Origin: an uncultured Kiritimatiellota bacterium
Lineage (GTDB): Bacteria; Verrucomicrobiota; Kiritimatiellia; RFP12; UBA1067
Length of the DNA: 12,721 nt
Reading direction: 5' to 3'
Assembly (NCBI GenBank): GCA_934675625.1
Contig: CAKURH010000102.1
Location: 1 to 12,721, forward strand
In this document: piece by piece, positions 1 through 8,667 of the stretch
Position numbering within the stretch: the stretch's first letter is position 1
Layout: the number at the start of each line of letters is the position of its first letter
Position numbers and translations under genes: made by a program
The notes under the pieces: model-generated
Databases searched by the model: none
Told to the model about the DNA's origin: nothing
What the model saw: only the letters and a program-made list of their open reading frames with translations

Positions 1-73
1 GGGAAATCCGCACGTCCGGTTTGATGAGGGGGAAGTCGCATCGGCGAAGCCGAGGCGTGGGTCTCTACTCTAC
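1..73 (+). mobile_element. Group II intron, 3' end only (domains V and VI)
   Basis: The window opens inside a hairpin with a GAAA tetraloop (GCGG/CCGC-type stem, bases 1-12). The 3' strand CACGTCCGGTTT matches the second half of a bacterial group II intron domain V. A second hairpin follows, with inner stem TCGGC-GAA-GCCGA flanked by CGC/GCG, as expected for domain VI. The segment ends in CTCTACTCTAC (63-73), a pyrimidine-rich AY-type end like the 3' splice site of many bacterial group II introns. The rest of the intron, including any reverse transcriptase, would lie left of the window. The last intron base is estimated at 73 and is uncertain by a few bases. The call rests on recognition of the domain V/VI pattern, not on a covariance-model search. 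Confidence 0.8.
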
Positions 74-94
74 AAGACGCAAACATGTCGAAAG

Positions 95-2956
95 ATGTCC
101 TTTCCTTTCGTCGTCGCCGGATCGGTGTTGGCGGGAGGGTTGCTTGCTGGAAGCGCGTGGGCTGCGAATCCGCAGCTGGTCTGGACGGGCGGTGGTGACG
201 GCACGAAATGGAGCGACGCCGCCAACTGGAACGCAACGCCCGACTGGTCGGTGGCAAACGACCTCGACTTCACGGAGGTTGCGGGCGGCACGACGATCCA
301 CAACGACGCGGCGACGAGGTTCGGCGCCGTCACGTTCGGCGCGGACAGGGGGACGGTCACGTGGACGTCGGACAAGACGGCCGTGCCCGCGTCCGGGACG
401 ATCGAGATCCCGGCCGGAACGACAGTAGATGCGCAATTCAAGGTCGGCAATTATTGGGGATGGGACGGTTGGCGCGTCACTGTCACGGGCCGCGGGACGC
501 TGTGGCTGAACGACGTGTGGACGGGCGATTACGGTGGCGGCGTCCTGACGCTGGACGGCGTGGTCGCCGCCCTGAAAGCCGGACTGAACGCGAACGGGTC
601 GGGCGAACTCGCCTTGCGGAACGGCGCGCGGGCCACGGCCGAGAAATCGTTCACGACGTGCCGTCTCACGTCCGAAAGCGCGGCGGACCGCCTCGCGTTG
701 GACAGCGGCGTGACGGCGACGGTCAAGCGTGCGGCGGGGACGTTTGCGGGCGCGCTGGAGGGTGCGGGGGCGTTCACCCTGCGCGGCGGGGAGACGTGGA
801 CGTTGTCCGGCGATTCGCCCGATTTCACGGGCACGCTCCGTCTGCGCGAGACGCGGGTGAACGTGACGGGTTCGCTCGGCCCACAGGCGAAGATCGTCAA
901 TGAGGAGACGGGGACGCTCGTCGTCGCGCGCGATCAGACGGTTGCGGACGTGTCCGGCAACGCCGCCGTGGGCGGCATCGAGATTGCCGACGGCAAGACG
1001 CTCACGGTGACGGGCGGCGGCACGTATGGCGCGCGGCTGTCGGGCGCGGGGACGCTCGCGCTGGACGCGCCCGGCAAGGCGCTGACGCTGTCGGGCGCGA
1101 ACGCGCTAACGGGGACGGTGCGCGTCAAGTCCGGCACGCTCGTTGCCGCCGACACGTCCGGCACGGCGCTTTCGGGCTATCCGGCGGGGCTCGTCAGCCG
1201 CTACTCGTTCGACTGCGACCTCACGACGGACGAGCTGGGCGCGAATGACCTGAAAGTCTCGGCCGGGGCGCCGACCTCCGTCGCGGACGGCTTGGGCGGT
1301 TCGCGCGCCGTCCGCTTTGATGGCGCGGCGCAGATGCAGACGACGGCGAACACCTTCATCAAGGAGCGGACGCCGTTCACGATTTCGTTCTGGGTGCGTA
1401 CGGACAAGACCGACACGTGGAGGAATCGCGGCAACTTTCTCCATTTGGGCAACTGGACGGAGACGACAGAGAATGTTGTCATTATGGGTGCCACGTCCGC
1501 AGACGGCTACGCGCTGGGTTCCCTCTTGATCCTTCAGGGAGGCTGGGTGTGGCAGAGCCCGTGGCAGAACGGGGCGTGGCGGCAGTACGCCCTTACGTTT
1601 GACGGTTCCGTGCTGACGCTTTACGCGAACGGAGAGCCTGTCGGAACGAGGACACGGGACTGGAATCTTGGGAACACGGCAATTTTCATCGGAACAAGGG
1701 TTGTCGCCGACTACGATGAGCTGCTGGTGTTCAACCGCGCCCTTTCGGCGGATGAGGTGAAGGCGCTGAGCGAAAACCCGTTCCCGGCGCCGACGGCGGA
1801 GGCGGCGACCGATCCTGTCCCCGTGGCACACTGGGCGTTCAACGACGCGGAGAATCCCGGCAAGGACACGAGCGGCAACGGTTCTGGCCTCGAAGTCGTC
1901 GGCGGAACGCTGAGCCTGACGTCGGATGCGGATGACTACGGTTCTGCCGCGCGCTTCACGAAGGACGGTGCCTACATGAAGTTGAGCGGCACGGGACTGC
2001 CCGCCAACTTCCCGTCTGGCCGTGCCTCGTTCACGGTCAACGTCCGCCTGTCCGGCACGGGTGGCGCGCAGGGGCTTGACCTGTTCTCGATGGGCGACGT
2101 CACGACGGCGGGGAAGTTCTTCCGCATCAGCAATGGCAACTATCCGCGGCGTCTGGGCTATTCGTGGAAGAACAAGACGTCCGAGGACCCCGAGAAGCAG
2201 ACGTCAGACGGTATTCTGGCGAACAGCTATGTGACGAGCACGTTTGTCTACGACGCGGATGCGATGACGCTGACGTGTTATCAGGACGGGTACAGGGTCA
2301 ACAGCGAATCGAACGTGACGCCCGACATCGCCGCGGACGGCACGGTCTACATCGCCTACAATCCGGTCAAGGGCAGTCGCTTCGAGTGCAAGCTCGACGA
2401 TGTGCAGGTTTTCGCCGCCGCGCTGAATGCGGCGCAGGTTCGCCGTCTCGTGCAGTCGCTGGAGACGGGGGCCGTGCCGGGTGTGGTCGCCGCGTCATCG
2501 GTGTCCGTCGATGCGGGGGCGACGTTCTACACGCCGGCCTCCGCGTCGGTCGCGGGGCTGTCCGGCTCGGGTGCGGTGGCCGTCGGCGCGCACGGGACGC
2601 TCGCGGCGGCGTCGGCTTCGGGCTTCACGGGCACGGTCTTCGGGCCGGGTGCGTTTGCGCTCGCCGAAAACGCCGTCCTCAACTGTACGCGGGACACGCC
2701 AGCCCTCGACATGACGGGGACGCTGACCCTGCCGACGGTTGCGATGGTGTGCTTCGCCGAGACGGAGGAGAGGATTTCCGAGGATACGCGGCATTCCTAT
2801 GTCGTTGCGCGGGCCACGTCGCTGGCGGGCGCGACAGACCTGTCGGGGTGGACGTGCAAACTGAACGGAACCGTGACCGACAAGGTGACGTTTAAGATCA
2901 AGGGCGGCACCGTCCTCGCGAAGGTGCGTCGCGGTCTGGTGTTCCTGATCAAGTGA
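95..2956 (+). CDS. Secreted LamG-domain protein with autotransporter-type beta-strand repeats
   Basis: This 953-aa protein begins with a hydrophobic leader ending in SAWA (about residues 1-23), so it is predicted to be exported. Residues ~25-45 hold a W-GG-G-W-DA-NW motif typical of the autotransporter-associated beta-strand repeat family. Residues ~45-360 are rich in G, T and A, with alternating short strands. Two concanavalin-like LamG segments follow: ~364-562 (LVSRYSFD, then RAVRFDG, FTISFWVRT, YDELLVFNRALSADEV) and ~574-792 (VAHWAFND, SFTVNVRL, LDDVQVFAAALNAAQVRRL). A third beta-rich stretch runs to the C-terminus, which ends without a PEP-CTERM or sortase signal. The likely role is carbohydrate binding or surface adhesion. 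The start is uncertain: the leader's n-region lacks positive charge from ATG 95, no clear ribosome binding site is visible, and the frame stays open upstream through KTQTCRK into the intron. It is probably co-transcribed with the hydrolase 9 bases downstream. Confidence 0.85.
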   Translation: MSFPFVVAGSVLAGGLLAGSAWAANPQLVWTGGGDGTKWSDAANWNATPDWSVANDLDFTEVAGGTTIHNDAATRFGAVTFGADRGTVTWTSDKTAVPASGTIEIPAGTTVDAQFKVGNYWGWDGWRVTVTGRGTLWLNDVWTGDYGGGVLTLDGVVAALKAGLNANGSGELALRNGARATAEKSFTTCRLTSESAADRLALDSGVTATVKRAAGTFAGALEGAGAFTLRGGETWTLSGDSPDFTGTLRLRETRVNVTGSLGPQAKIVNEETGTLVVARDQTVADVSGNAAVGGIEIADGKTLTVTGGGTYGARLSGAGTLALDAPGKALTLSGANALTGTVRVKSGTLVAADTSGTALSGYPAGLVSRYSFDCDLTTDELGANDLKVSAGAPTSVADGLGGSRAVRFDGAAQMQTTANTFIKERTPFTISFWVRTDKTDTWRNRGNFLHLGNWTETTENVVIMGATSADGYALGSLLILQGGWVWQSPWQNGAWRQYALTFDGSVLTLYANGEPVGTRTRDWNLGNTAIFIGTRVVADYDELLVFNRALSADEVKALSENPFPAPTAEAATDPVPVAHWAFNDAENPGKDTSGNGSGLEVVGGTLSLTSDADDYGSAARFTKDGAYMKLSGTGLPANFPSGRASFTVNVRLSGTGGAQGLDLFSMGDVTTAGKFFRISNGNYPRRLGYSWKNKTSEDPEKQTSDGILANSYVTSTFVYDADAMTLTCYQDGYRVNSESNVTPDIAADGTVYIAYNPVKGSRFECKLDDVQVFAAALNAAQVRRLVQSLETGAVPGVVAASSVSVDAGATFYTPASASVAGLSGSGAVAVGAHGTLAAASASGFTGTVFGPGAFALAENAVLNCTRDTPALDMTGTLTLPTVAMVCFAETEERISEDTRHSYVVARATSLAGATDLSGWTCKLNGTVTDKVTFKIKGGTVLAKVRRGLVFLIK

Positions 2957-2963
2957 GGTGAGG
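2955..2963 (+). promoter_or_regulatory. Ribosome binding site of the GH-A gene, overlapping the upstream stop
   Basis: GAGGTGAGG begins within the TGA stop codon (2954-2956) of the LamG gene and ends two bases before ATG 2966. A strong purine-rich site placed here supports start 2966. It also suggests translation of the two genes is coupled in one operon. Confidence 0.6.
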
Positions 2964-2965
2964 AC

Positions 2966-5761
2966 ATGTTGCTGAAGAAGGGAATCTGCTCGGCGAACGG
3001 CCTGTTGGGGCTGCTGGCCTTCGTCGCGTGGAGCACGTTTGCGGACGTGTCCCCGCGCGCCGTCCATGAGGCACGGCCTGCCTACGGGGCGGTTCTGCGC
3101 GTGCCGTGCGCGGGGGCCGAGTTCCGTCCGCGCGCCTACGTCGTGCGCAACGGCACGTGGGAGGTGCGCGAGGCGGCGGACGGCCTCAAGCCGGACAGGG
3201 ACGGCAACCGGACATGCTTCATTCCGCTGAAGGCGGGGGCGAAGGGCGACGTGGACGGGACCTGCGCGTTCCGTGACGCGGCGGGCGCGGTGCGGGCGGA
3301 ATGGACGCTCACGCCGCAGGCGGCGGCGACGTGCGCCGCGCTGGAACTGCGTGGCACGCTGCCGCTGGAGGACTACGCGGGCGGCGCGCTCGTCGCGGAC
3401 GGCGCGCGAATCGAGATTCCCGTCGTGAACCCGAAGTCGCGCTGCTTCGACCGCGACGTGCGTCGGCTGACGCTCGTTGACGTGCATGGACAGGAGCGGA
3501 TGACCGTCGATTTCGGCGCGCCGCGTCCCGTCGGCGTGGAGATGTCCGGCGACCCGAAGATCGGCGGCAAGCTGATCCTGTGCGTTCCGATGGCGGGTCG
3601 TCCCGCGCCGGGCGTGACGGCGGCGGTGGCCCTGGCGGTTTCCGCGCCGGGCGGCCTCACGGTCGGGCCGGACGGCAACTACGTCATCTCCGGCGGGAAG
3701 GGCTGGGTGCCGTTCAAGCCCGCGAAGACGGTTCTCGCCGGCTCGCCGCTCGACTTCTCGGCGATGCGCCCGACGGGCGCCCCCGCCGGGAAATGGGGGC
3801 GGATCGTCGCGAAGGGGGATGACTTCGCGTTCGAGGGGCGTCCGGGCGTGCCGGCGCGCTTCTACGGCGTCAACCTCTGCACGCGCGCGCTCTGTCCCGA
3901 GACGAAGACTGAGGCGGATGCGCTCGCCGTGCGCCTCGCGCGGATGGGCTACAACGCCGTGCGCATCCACCATCAGGAGTCTGAGCTGCTGGAGCGCGCG
4001 CCGGACGGCATCACGCCCGACCCCGTGAAGATGGCGCGCTTCGACGCGCTCGTCGCCGCGTGCGTCGCGAACGGGCTCTACCTCACGACCGACCTCTTCT
4101 GCTCGCGCAGCTGGAACATCACGTGGCGGAGCGTCGGCTTCGACCGCAACGGGCTGATCGGGATGGGGGACTTCAAGGCCCTCGTGCAGGTCCATGAAGG
4201 CGTCTACTCCAACTACCTGGCGTTCGCGCGGAACTTCCTCGCGCACCGGAACGTCTATACGGGGCGGTCGCTCGCGGAGGAGCCGGCGCTCGGCTGGATC
4301 TCGCTCGTGAACGAGGGTTGCCTCGGCGCCGACACGGCGCGCCTCGAAGGCTTCGAGGCCTGGCGGACGGCGTGGAAGAGGTGGCTGGCCGTCAAGCGGG
4401 AGACGTCGCCCGCCGACTACGCGGACATCCCGGAGAAGTTCCCCGAAAACGTCATGGCGCCGACGCGGCATGCAACGGCGTTCAAGCTGTTCCTCTCGGA
4501 CGTCGAGCGGCGCTTCGCCCGGCGGACGCGGCGTTTCCTGCGCGAGGAGCTGGGGTGCAAGGCGCTTCTCTGCGACATGAACGGCGTGTTCCATCCGATG
4601 CACACGCGGCTGGCGCGCGTGAAGCCCTACGACTACGTGGACGGGCATTTCTACCAGGACCATCCGAACTTCCTCGGGCAGAACTGGAAGCCGCCGTCCA
4701 CGGCGGGGACGGGCAACCCCGTGCAGAACGCGATGGGCGCGGTTTTCCCTTCGTTCGCCAAGGAGTGGGGCAAGCCGTTCACGGTCACCGAGTGGAACTA
4801 CTGCGCGCCCAACCCGTATCGCGTGGGGCAGGGCCTGTTCGTCGGCGCGGCGGCGGCGTTCCAGGGCTGGGGCGGGCTGTGGCACTTCGACTTCGCGGGC
4901 GACCGCACGCAGTATGCCGACCCGGCCTCGGCGGCGCTCGGGGCGTTCGTCATGGCAGGCGACCCTGTGATGCGCGCGGCAGACCTGGCCGCCGTCTGCC
5001 TCTACCTGCGCGGCGACCTCCCGGAGGCGCGAAAGAAGTTCGCTAACGTTGTCCCGAAGGACGTCTTCGCGCGTCCAGCGGACGTCGGGCCGTCCGAGGA
5101 CACGTGGCATCACCTCAACTGGCTCACGTGGCACGGCAAGGTCGGCACGGCGACGGCGGCGGACGCCCTGCCCGACGGCGTGTGCGAGGTCTTCCGCTAT
5201 CCGGACGACTACGCGCACAAGAGCCTGGACGCCGTGCGGCGGCGCGCGCTCGGCCTCGGCGCGGACGATCCGCTGCCGTCCGCGTGCGGCGGGGCGGTGC
5301 GCATCGACGCGGAGAAGGGGACGTTCGTCGTCGAGACGCCGCGCACGTGCGGCGGCCACGTGCCGGGCGGCGCGTTTGCGGCGGGGCCGCTGCGCGTGCG
5401 GACTGGCGACCGCGAGCCGACGGCGCTCTGGGTGAGCGCGCTGGACGGCGCGACGATTGGCGACGCCAAGAAGATTCTGCTCGTGCATCTGGTCGATACG
5501 GTCAACACGGGCATCACGTTCACGGACGCGTCGCGGAAGATCCTCTTCGACTGGGGCCGCGCGCCGCAGCTCGTGCGCAAGGCCGAGGCCGACGTGTCGC
5601 TGACCCTGCCGGCGGCGGACTGGAAGGTCTTCGCGCTTTCGGAGGCGGGCGCGGTGCGGTATGCCGTCCCTGCGCAGTACGAGGACGGGAGCCTGCGGTT
5701 CACGGCGGCGACTGCCGGTCGCGATGGCACGGCGACGTTCCATTATGTGGTGGAAAGATAG
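2966..5761 (+). CDS. Secreted clan GH-A glycoside hydrolase (GH5/cellulase-like)
   Basis: This 931-aa protein has a basic n-region (LLKK), a hydrophobic stretch and a cleavage site near STFA, giving a Sec leader of about 26 residues. Residues ~27-270 form an all-beta N-terminal region with no recognised family. A TIM-barrel core runs from about 275 to 690, starting at FYGVNLCTR. It contains the clan-GH-A strand motif VRIHH (R333). The candidate acid/base is E450 in SLVNEG (Asn-Glu at the end of strand 4), and the candidate nucleophile is E609 in TVTEWN (strand 7). An aromatic and histidine loop, YVDGHFYQDHP (~555-567), probably lines the cleft. Residues ~700-931 form a C-terminal beta region. 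The length suits multi-domain GH-A enzymes. The protein would cleave a beta-linked polysaccharide outside the cytoplasm, but family number and substrate cannot be assigned from motifs alone. It sits in an apparent operon with the LamG protein. Confidence 0.82.
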   Translation: MLLKKGICSANGLLGLLAFVAWSTFADVSPRAVHEARPAYGAVLRVPCAGAEFRPRAYVVRNGTWEVREAADGLKPDRDGNRTCFIPLKAGAKGDVDGTCAFRDAAGAVRAEWTLTPQAAATCAALELRGTLPLEDYAGGALVADGARIEIPVVNPKSRCFDRDVRRLTLVDVHGQERMTVDFGAPRPVGVEMSGDPKIGGKLILCVPMAGRPAPGVTAAVALAVSAPGGLTVGPDGNYVISGGKGWVPFKPAKTVLAGSPLDFSAMRPTGAPAGKWGRIVAKGDDFAFEGRPGVPARFYGVNLCTRALCPETKTEADALAVRLARMGYNAVRIHHQESELLERAPDGITPDPVKMARFDALVAACVANGLYLTTDLFCSRSWNITWRSVGFDRNGLIGMGDFKALVQVHEGVYSNYLAFARNFLAHRNVYTGRSLAEEPALGWISLVNEGCLGADTARLEGFEAWRTAWKRWLAVKRETSPADYADIPEKFPENVMAPTRHATAFKLFLSDVERRFARRTRRFLREELGCKALLCDMNGVFHPMHTRLARVKPYDYVDGHFYQDHPNFLGQNWKPPSTAGTGNPVQNAMGAVFPSFAKEWGKPFTVTEWNYCAPNPYRVGQGLFVGAAAAFQGWGGLWHFDFAGDRTQYADPASAALGAFVMAGDPVMRAADLAAVCLYLRGDLPEARKKFANVVPKDVFARPADVGPSEDTWHHLNWLTWHGKVGTATAADALPDGVCEVFRYPDDYAHKSLDAVRRRALGLGADDPLPSACGGAVRIDAEKGTFVVETPRTCGGHVPGGAFAAGPLRVRTGDREPTALWVSALDGATIGDAKKILLVHLVDTVNTGITFTDASRKILFDWGRAPQLVRKAEADVSLTLPAADWKVFALSEAGAVRYAVPAQYEDGSLRFTAATAGRDGTATFHYVVER

Positions 5762-5865
5762 GGGAATGGTTCGACTGCGGCAGAGAGTGGCGTCTGCGAC
5801 GCTGAACACGAAACCGTCGGCGCGGCCTCGGCGTTCCGCCGAGTGTGGGCGGCGAAGCGTCATCG

Positions 5866-5889
5866 GGACTGAAGCCTGCGGCTTCGTCC
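5866..5889 (+). repeat. Hairpin in repeat copy A
   Basis: GGAC-(T bulge)-GAAGCC-TGC-GGCTTC-GTCC folds into a 10-bp stem with a three-base loop and one bulge. In copy B (8668-8691) one stem base changes C to T, which leaves a G-U pair in RNA. No T-tract follows, so it is not an obvious intrinsic terminator for the GH-A gene that ends about 105 bases upstream. Confidence 0.6.
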
Positions 5890-6070
5890 GCCGCCGCCTC
5901 GCCGTCCGCACCCCTTCGGGCTGCGCCGCGCCGACGGGCACGAACGCCGCGCATGGCGCGGACACGAAAGCTGCGCAAGCCTTGCGTCGAGACACGAAAA
6001 GGCTTCGCGCCTTCTCTCGAAGCCTTGATTCGGCACTGACTCAAGGGTTCGCGCAGAGGCACCGAGTGTT

Positions 6071-6267
6071 CAGAGCCTTTTGGGGTAGCAAACGCACACG
6101 GAGCCACGGAGGCACGGAGTTCCTGCACGATGTTAGGATAGGAGTCTCAACAGCTGATCTCCACCAGCCTTTCTCCGTGGCTCCGTGCCTCCGTGTGAGA
6201 TATCCCGTGTCCATGGAAACACGTATGTCCATGAATGGTCGAGAAAAGAGCGAAAGCCTTTTCGTGA
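6071..6267. repeat. 197-bp core identical to 8873-9069 (copy A)
   Basis: This block, from CAGAGCCTTTTGGGG to AAGCCTTTTCGTGA, is base-for-base the same as 8873-9069. Sequence on both sides differs between the copies by roughly 9% (left) and 15% (right). The core contains the CACGGAG/CTCCGTG arms, a 53-base spacer and two GTCCATG words. The sharp drop in divergence suggests gene conversion, recent copying of the core, or constraint on it. Confidence 0.9.
6095..6197. repeat. CACGGAG / CTCCGTG inverted arms (copy A)
   Basis: The left arm (6095-6119) carries three ACGGAG words at an 8-base period. The right arm (6173-6197) carries three CTCCGTG words at the same period in the opposite orientation. 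The two arms are separated by 53 bases. Pairing is near-perfect; the dinucleotides between words are swapped (CC then GC on the left, against GC then CC expected on the right). The same arms occur in copy B. Confidence 0.85.
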
Positions 6268-6375
6268 TTCGACGGGCTGGAGAACGGTTTTCGTGTCGCA
6301 CCCACGGTGCGCGTTCGTGGCGTTTCGTGGTTGCGCGTAGCGCCGAGCCTCTGCGTGAGAGATTCATAAGCACAT

Positions 6376-6430
6376 CTCCGTGTCTCCTACACTCCGCAAC
6401 CTCCGCGTTAAACGCCGTAGGCACGCTGAA
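6376..6430 (+). repeat. Copy-A-specific CTCCG word array
   Basis: CTCCGTGT, CTCCTACA and CTCCGCAA follow at 8-base steps from 6376, then CTCCGCG at 6401. This degenerate array stands between the shared repeat and the leader motif. In copy B the same place is taken by a different, longer module (9178-9446). No coding potential is evident. Confidence 0.5.
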
Positions 6431-6487
6431 TTGCCCCGCGCAGCGGCGCTGCGTTAATTCAAACAACAAAACAGAAAGACAACAAAA
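6431..6487 (+). promoter_or_regulatory. Promoter-like A-rich leader before the GH97 gene
   Basis: TTGCCC (6431-6436), a 17-base spacer and TTAATT (6454-6459) have the spacing of a sigma-70 type promoter. They are followed by a leader rich in A and C up to the ATG. The motif TTGCCCCGCGCAGCGGC and the run ATTCAAACAACAAAACAG recur just ahead of the glycyl-radical enzyme gene (9447-9490), although the DNA between this motif and the shared repeat differs. No strong ribosome binding site is present (only AGAAAG about 10 bases from the ATG). Promoter function is inferred, not shown. Confidence 0.4.
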
Positions 6488-8506
6488 ATGAAACTGAAAC
6501 TGAATGGACTGCTGGCGGTCGCGGTGGCCGCGTCGGCAACGGCGATGCGCGCGGATGCGGCCGAGACGCTCGTCTCGCCCGACGGGACGCTGTGCGTTTC
6601 CGTGGAGACGGCGAACGGCCTTTCCTGGACGGTGACGCGCAGGGGTGCCGCCCTCATCCTGCCCTCGCGGCTGGGACTCGACTTCATCGACCCGAAGCCC
6701 TGGGGCGGCTTCCTCCTGAAGAGGACGGCGCGGCGGACGGTTGACGAGACCTGGACGACGCGCCTCTACCGGAAGGAGACGGTGCGCGACCACGCGAACG
6801 AGCTGACGCTCGATCTCGAGGACGCCGCCGGACGCCTCCTCACGCTCGTCTTCCGCGCCTACGACGGGGGCGTCGCGTTCCGCTACGTCGTCCCCGAACA
6901 GCCCGCCCTCGACGGCTTCCAGCTGCGGGGTGAGCTGACCGAGTGGCGCTTCCCGGAAGGCGTGGACGGCTGGTTCACGAGCTACGGAAACTGGGTGTCG
7001 TCGCAGGAGGAGGACTACCGCCGGCGTCCGCTCGCCGACCTCACGGCGGAGGAGCTGGTCGGCATGCCCGCCGTCGTCAACGTGGGCGCGCAGCGCGTCG
7101 CCCTCTGCGAGGCAGACCTCACGAACTGGGCCGGCCTCTACTACCGCGTCCCCAAGGCGGGGCAGAAGCCGGGCGCGGCGGCGCTGGAGGCGGCGCTCAC
7201 CCCGCTGCCGCATTCCAACGCCTGCGCGCCGGACGTCGCCGTCATCCGCATGACGCCGGCGGCGAGCCCGTGGCGCGTGATGGCGTGTGCGGACTCCGAC
7301 GCGGGACTCGCCGACTGCAGCGACCTCGTCCTGAACCTCAACCCGCCGCCGGACCCGTCCCTCGACTTCAGCTGGGTCAGGCCGGGCGCGTCGAGCTGGG
7401 ACTGGTGGGTGGAGTCGAACAACTCCCTCTCCACCGACCTCACGCTCCGGCTCGTGGACTTCGCTGCCGAGATGGGCTGGCCCTACCACACGATCGACGG
7501 CGGCTGGTACGGCTGGGCGCGGCGACCGAACCACGGCCCAGACGTGCCGATCGAGATCCGCAAGGGCTTCGACCTCCACCGCATCATCGCCCATGCGCGC
7601 GAGAAAGGCGTGGGCATCTGGGTGTGGCTCCACTGGGAGGCCCTGCAGGACAACGGCGTGGAGGAGACGTTCGCGAAGCTCGCGCGCTGGGGCGTGAAGG
7701 GCGTGAAGATCGACTTCCTCGACCGCCAGGACCAGTGGATGGTGCGGTGGTACGAGAGCACGATCCGCGCGGCCGCGCGGCACCGCATCCTCGTCAACTA
7801 CCACGGCTCGTTCAAGCCGACGGGCATGAACCGCACGTGGCCGAACCAGATCACGCGCGAGGCCATTCGCGGCAACGAGGTGTCGAAGTGGGCCGCCCTC
7901 GTCACGCCGGCCTACTGCGCGACGCTGCCGTTCACGCGCTTTCTCCTCGGCCCCGGCGACTTCACGCCCGGCAGCTTCGGGAACGTCCACTCGGCGGCGT
8001 TCACGCCGCAGGTCGAGCGGGGCCACCGCTACGGGGACGAGACCGACCGCCGTCCGATCTGGGCGGAGGAGATCGGCACGCGCGCCCACGCCCTCGCGCT
8101 CTGCGTCGCGTACGACTCGCCGCTCATGACGCTCTGCGACTGGCCGGAGCGCTACCGGGGCGCGAAGGGGATCGGGGCGCTGCGCGCGCTCCCGACGGTC
8201 TGGCGTTCGACGCGCCCCTTCACCGGCACGATCGGCGAGGACTACGGCGTCGTGCGCGAGACGTTCGACGGACGCTTCTACGCGGCCTACCTGGGCGTCG
8301 CGGCGAAGGACGTCACGCTTCCGCTCGACTTCCTGCCGGCGGGCACGGCGTGGGAGGCGGCGGTCTACGCGGACGGCCCGCGCGCGGCGGACGACGCGAC
8401 CGACCTTGCCGAGTCGACACGGCGCGTCACGCGCGAGATGTCCTTCACGCTCGCGGTCGCCCCCGAGGGCGGCTTCGTCGTCGTGTTCCGGAAGATTGCG
8501 GATTAG
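6488..8506 (+). CDS. Secreted GH97 family glycosidase, retaining (alpha-galactosidase-like) type
   Basis: This 672-aa protein starts with a clear Sec leader (MKLKLN plus a hydrophobic stretch, cleavage near ADA, ~residues 1-25). Residues ~26-285 match the GH97 N-terminal beta-sandwich, ~290-575 the (beta/alpha)8 catalytic domain, and the remainder the C-terminal beta domain. Characteristic motifs are SWDWWVESN, TIDGGWYGW, GIWVWLHWE and GVKIDFLDR. D409 in the IDF motif occupies the nucleophile place of retaining GH97 enzymes. E464 in RGNE lies 55 residues later, as I recall for the Bacteroides retaining enzyme (D415/E470), with E458 as a probable calcium ligand. Inverting SusB-type enzymes lack this Asp. 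The enzyme would release alpha-linked sugars in the periplasm. It stands alone between two repeat copies, with no close co-directional partner and a weak ribosome binding site. Family call is strong; substrate is inferred. Confidence 0.92.
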   Translation: MKLKLNGLLAVAVAASATAMRADAAETLVSPDGTLCVSVETANGLSWTVTRRGAALILPSRLGLDFIDPKPWGGFLLKRTARRTVDETWTTRLYRKETVRDHANELTLDLEDAAGRLLTLVFRAYDGGVAFRYVVPEQPALDGFQLRGELTEWRFPEGVDGWFTSYGNWVSSQEEDYRRRPLADLTAEELVGMPAVVNVGAQRVALCEADLTNWAGLYYRVPKAGQKPGAAALEAALTPLPHSNACAPDVAVIRMTPAASPWRVMACADSDAGLADCSDLVLNLNPPPDPSLDFSWVRPGASSWDWWVESNNSLSTDLTLRLVDFAAEMGWPYHTIDGGWYGWARRPNHGPDVPIEIRKGFDLHRIIAHAREKGVGIWVWLHWEALQDNGVEETFAKLARWGVKGVKIDFLDRQDQWMVRWYESTIRAAARHRILVNYHGSFKPTGMNRTWPNQITREAIRGNEVSKWAALVTPAYCATLPFTRFLLGPGDFTPGSFGNVHSAAFTPQVERGHRYGDETDRRPIWAEEIGTRAHALALCVAYDSPLMTLCDWPERYRGAKGIGALRALPTVWRSTRPFTGTIGEDYGVVRETFDGRFYAAYLGVAAKDVTLPLDFLPAGTAWEAAVYADGPRAADDATDLAESTRRVTREMSFTLAVAPEGGFVVVFRKIAD

Positions 8507-8667
8507 GACTCTCGTTGCCGCCATGTCGGGAAGAGACAGCAGAACGGCACCGCTGCGACGTGTGGTGGTGGCTTCGCCGCAAACTGGCACCTGGCGCTGT
8601 CGCGCAACCACGAAAGCGTCGGCGCAGCGTCGGCGTTCCGCCGCGTGTGGGCGGCGAAGCGTCGTCG

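Larger units (their letters stand above)
5807..6375. repeat. Intergenic repeat, copy A (569 bp)
   Basis: The 726-base gap between the GH-A and GH97 genes holds no gene I can support; most of it is this repeat. It aligns without any indel to 8609-9177 (constant offset 2802). By hand count there are about 23 differences in the first 264 bases, none in the next 197 (6071-6267), and about 16 in the last 108. Its text is made of short words: CACGAA(A) at 5807, 5939, 5963 and 5993, then the complement (T)TTCGTG at 6259, 6288, 6314 and 6323; CGCAGAGGC at 6052 and its complement at 6347; and the CACGGAG/CTCCGTG arms described separately. Function is unknown. It could be a dispersed non-autonomous element, or a structured untranslated region before the GH97 gene. 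Confidence 0.9.

Noticed and set aside
85..130. ATG at 85 as start of the LamG gene.
   Set aside because: It reads in a different frame (MSKDVLSFRRRR) and does not lead into the LamG protein without a frameshift.
5866..5889. Hairpin as an intrinsic terminator of the GH-A operon.
   Set aside because: No run of T follows the stem, and the same hairpin is part of the repeat in copy B.
2495..5995. A 1166-codon open frame on the minus strand across the GH-A gene, and similar ones at 6041-8797 and 8843-11389.
   Set aside because: They mirror well-supported + strand genes, are dominated by Arg/Ala/Pro as expected from complementary GC-rich codons, cross intergenic repeats and show no family motifs.
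6095..6197. Short regularly spaced repeats that might be a CRISPR array.
   Set aside because: Units are 6-8 bases with 2-base gaps and switch orientation halfway; there are no spacers of CRISPR size and no cas genes.
5661..6491. An open frame through repeat copy A, with a similar protein from 8406-9509 through copy B.
   Set aside because: The similarity comes from the repeat itself. The frames overlap the ends of real genes, lack ribosome binding sites, and several frames on both strands are open through the same stretch.
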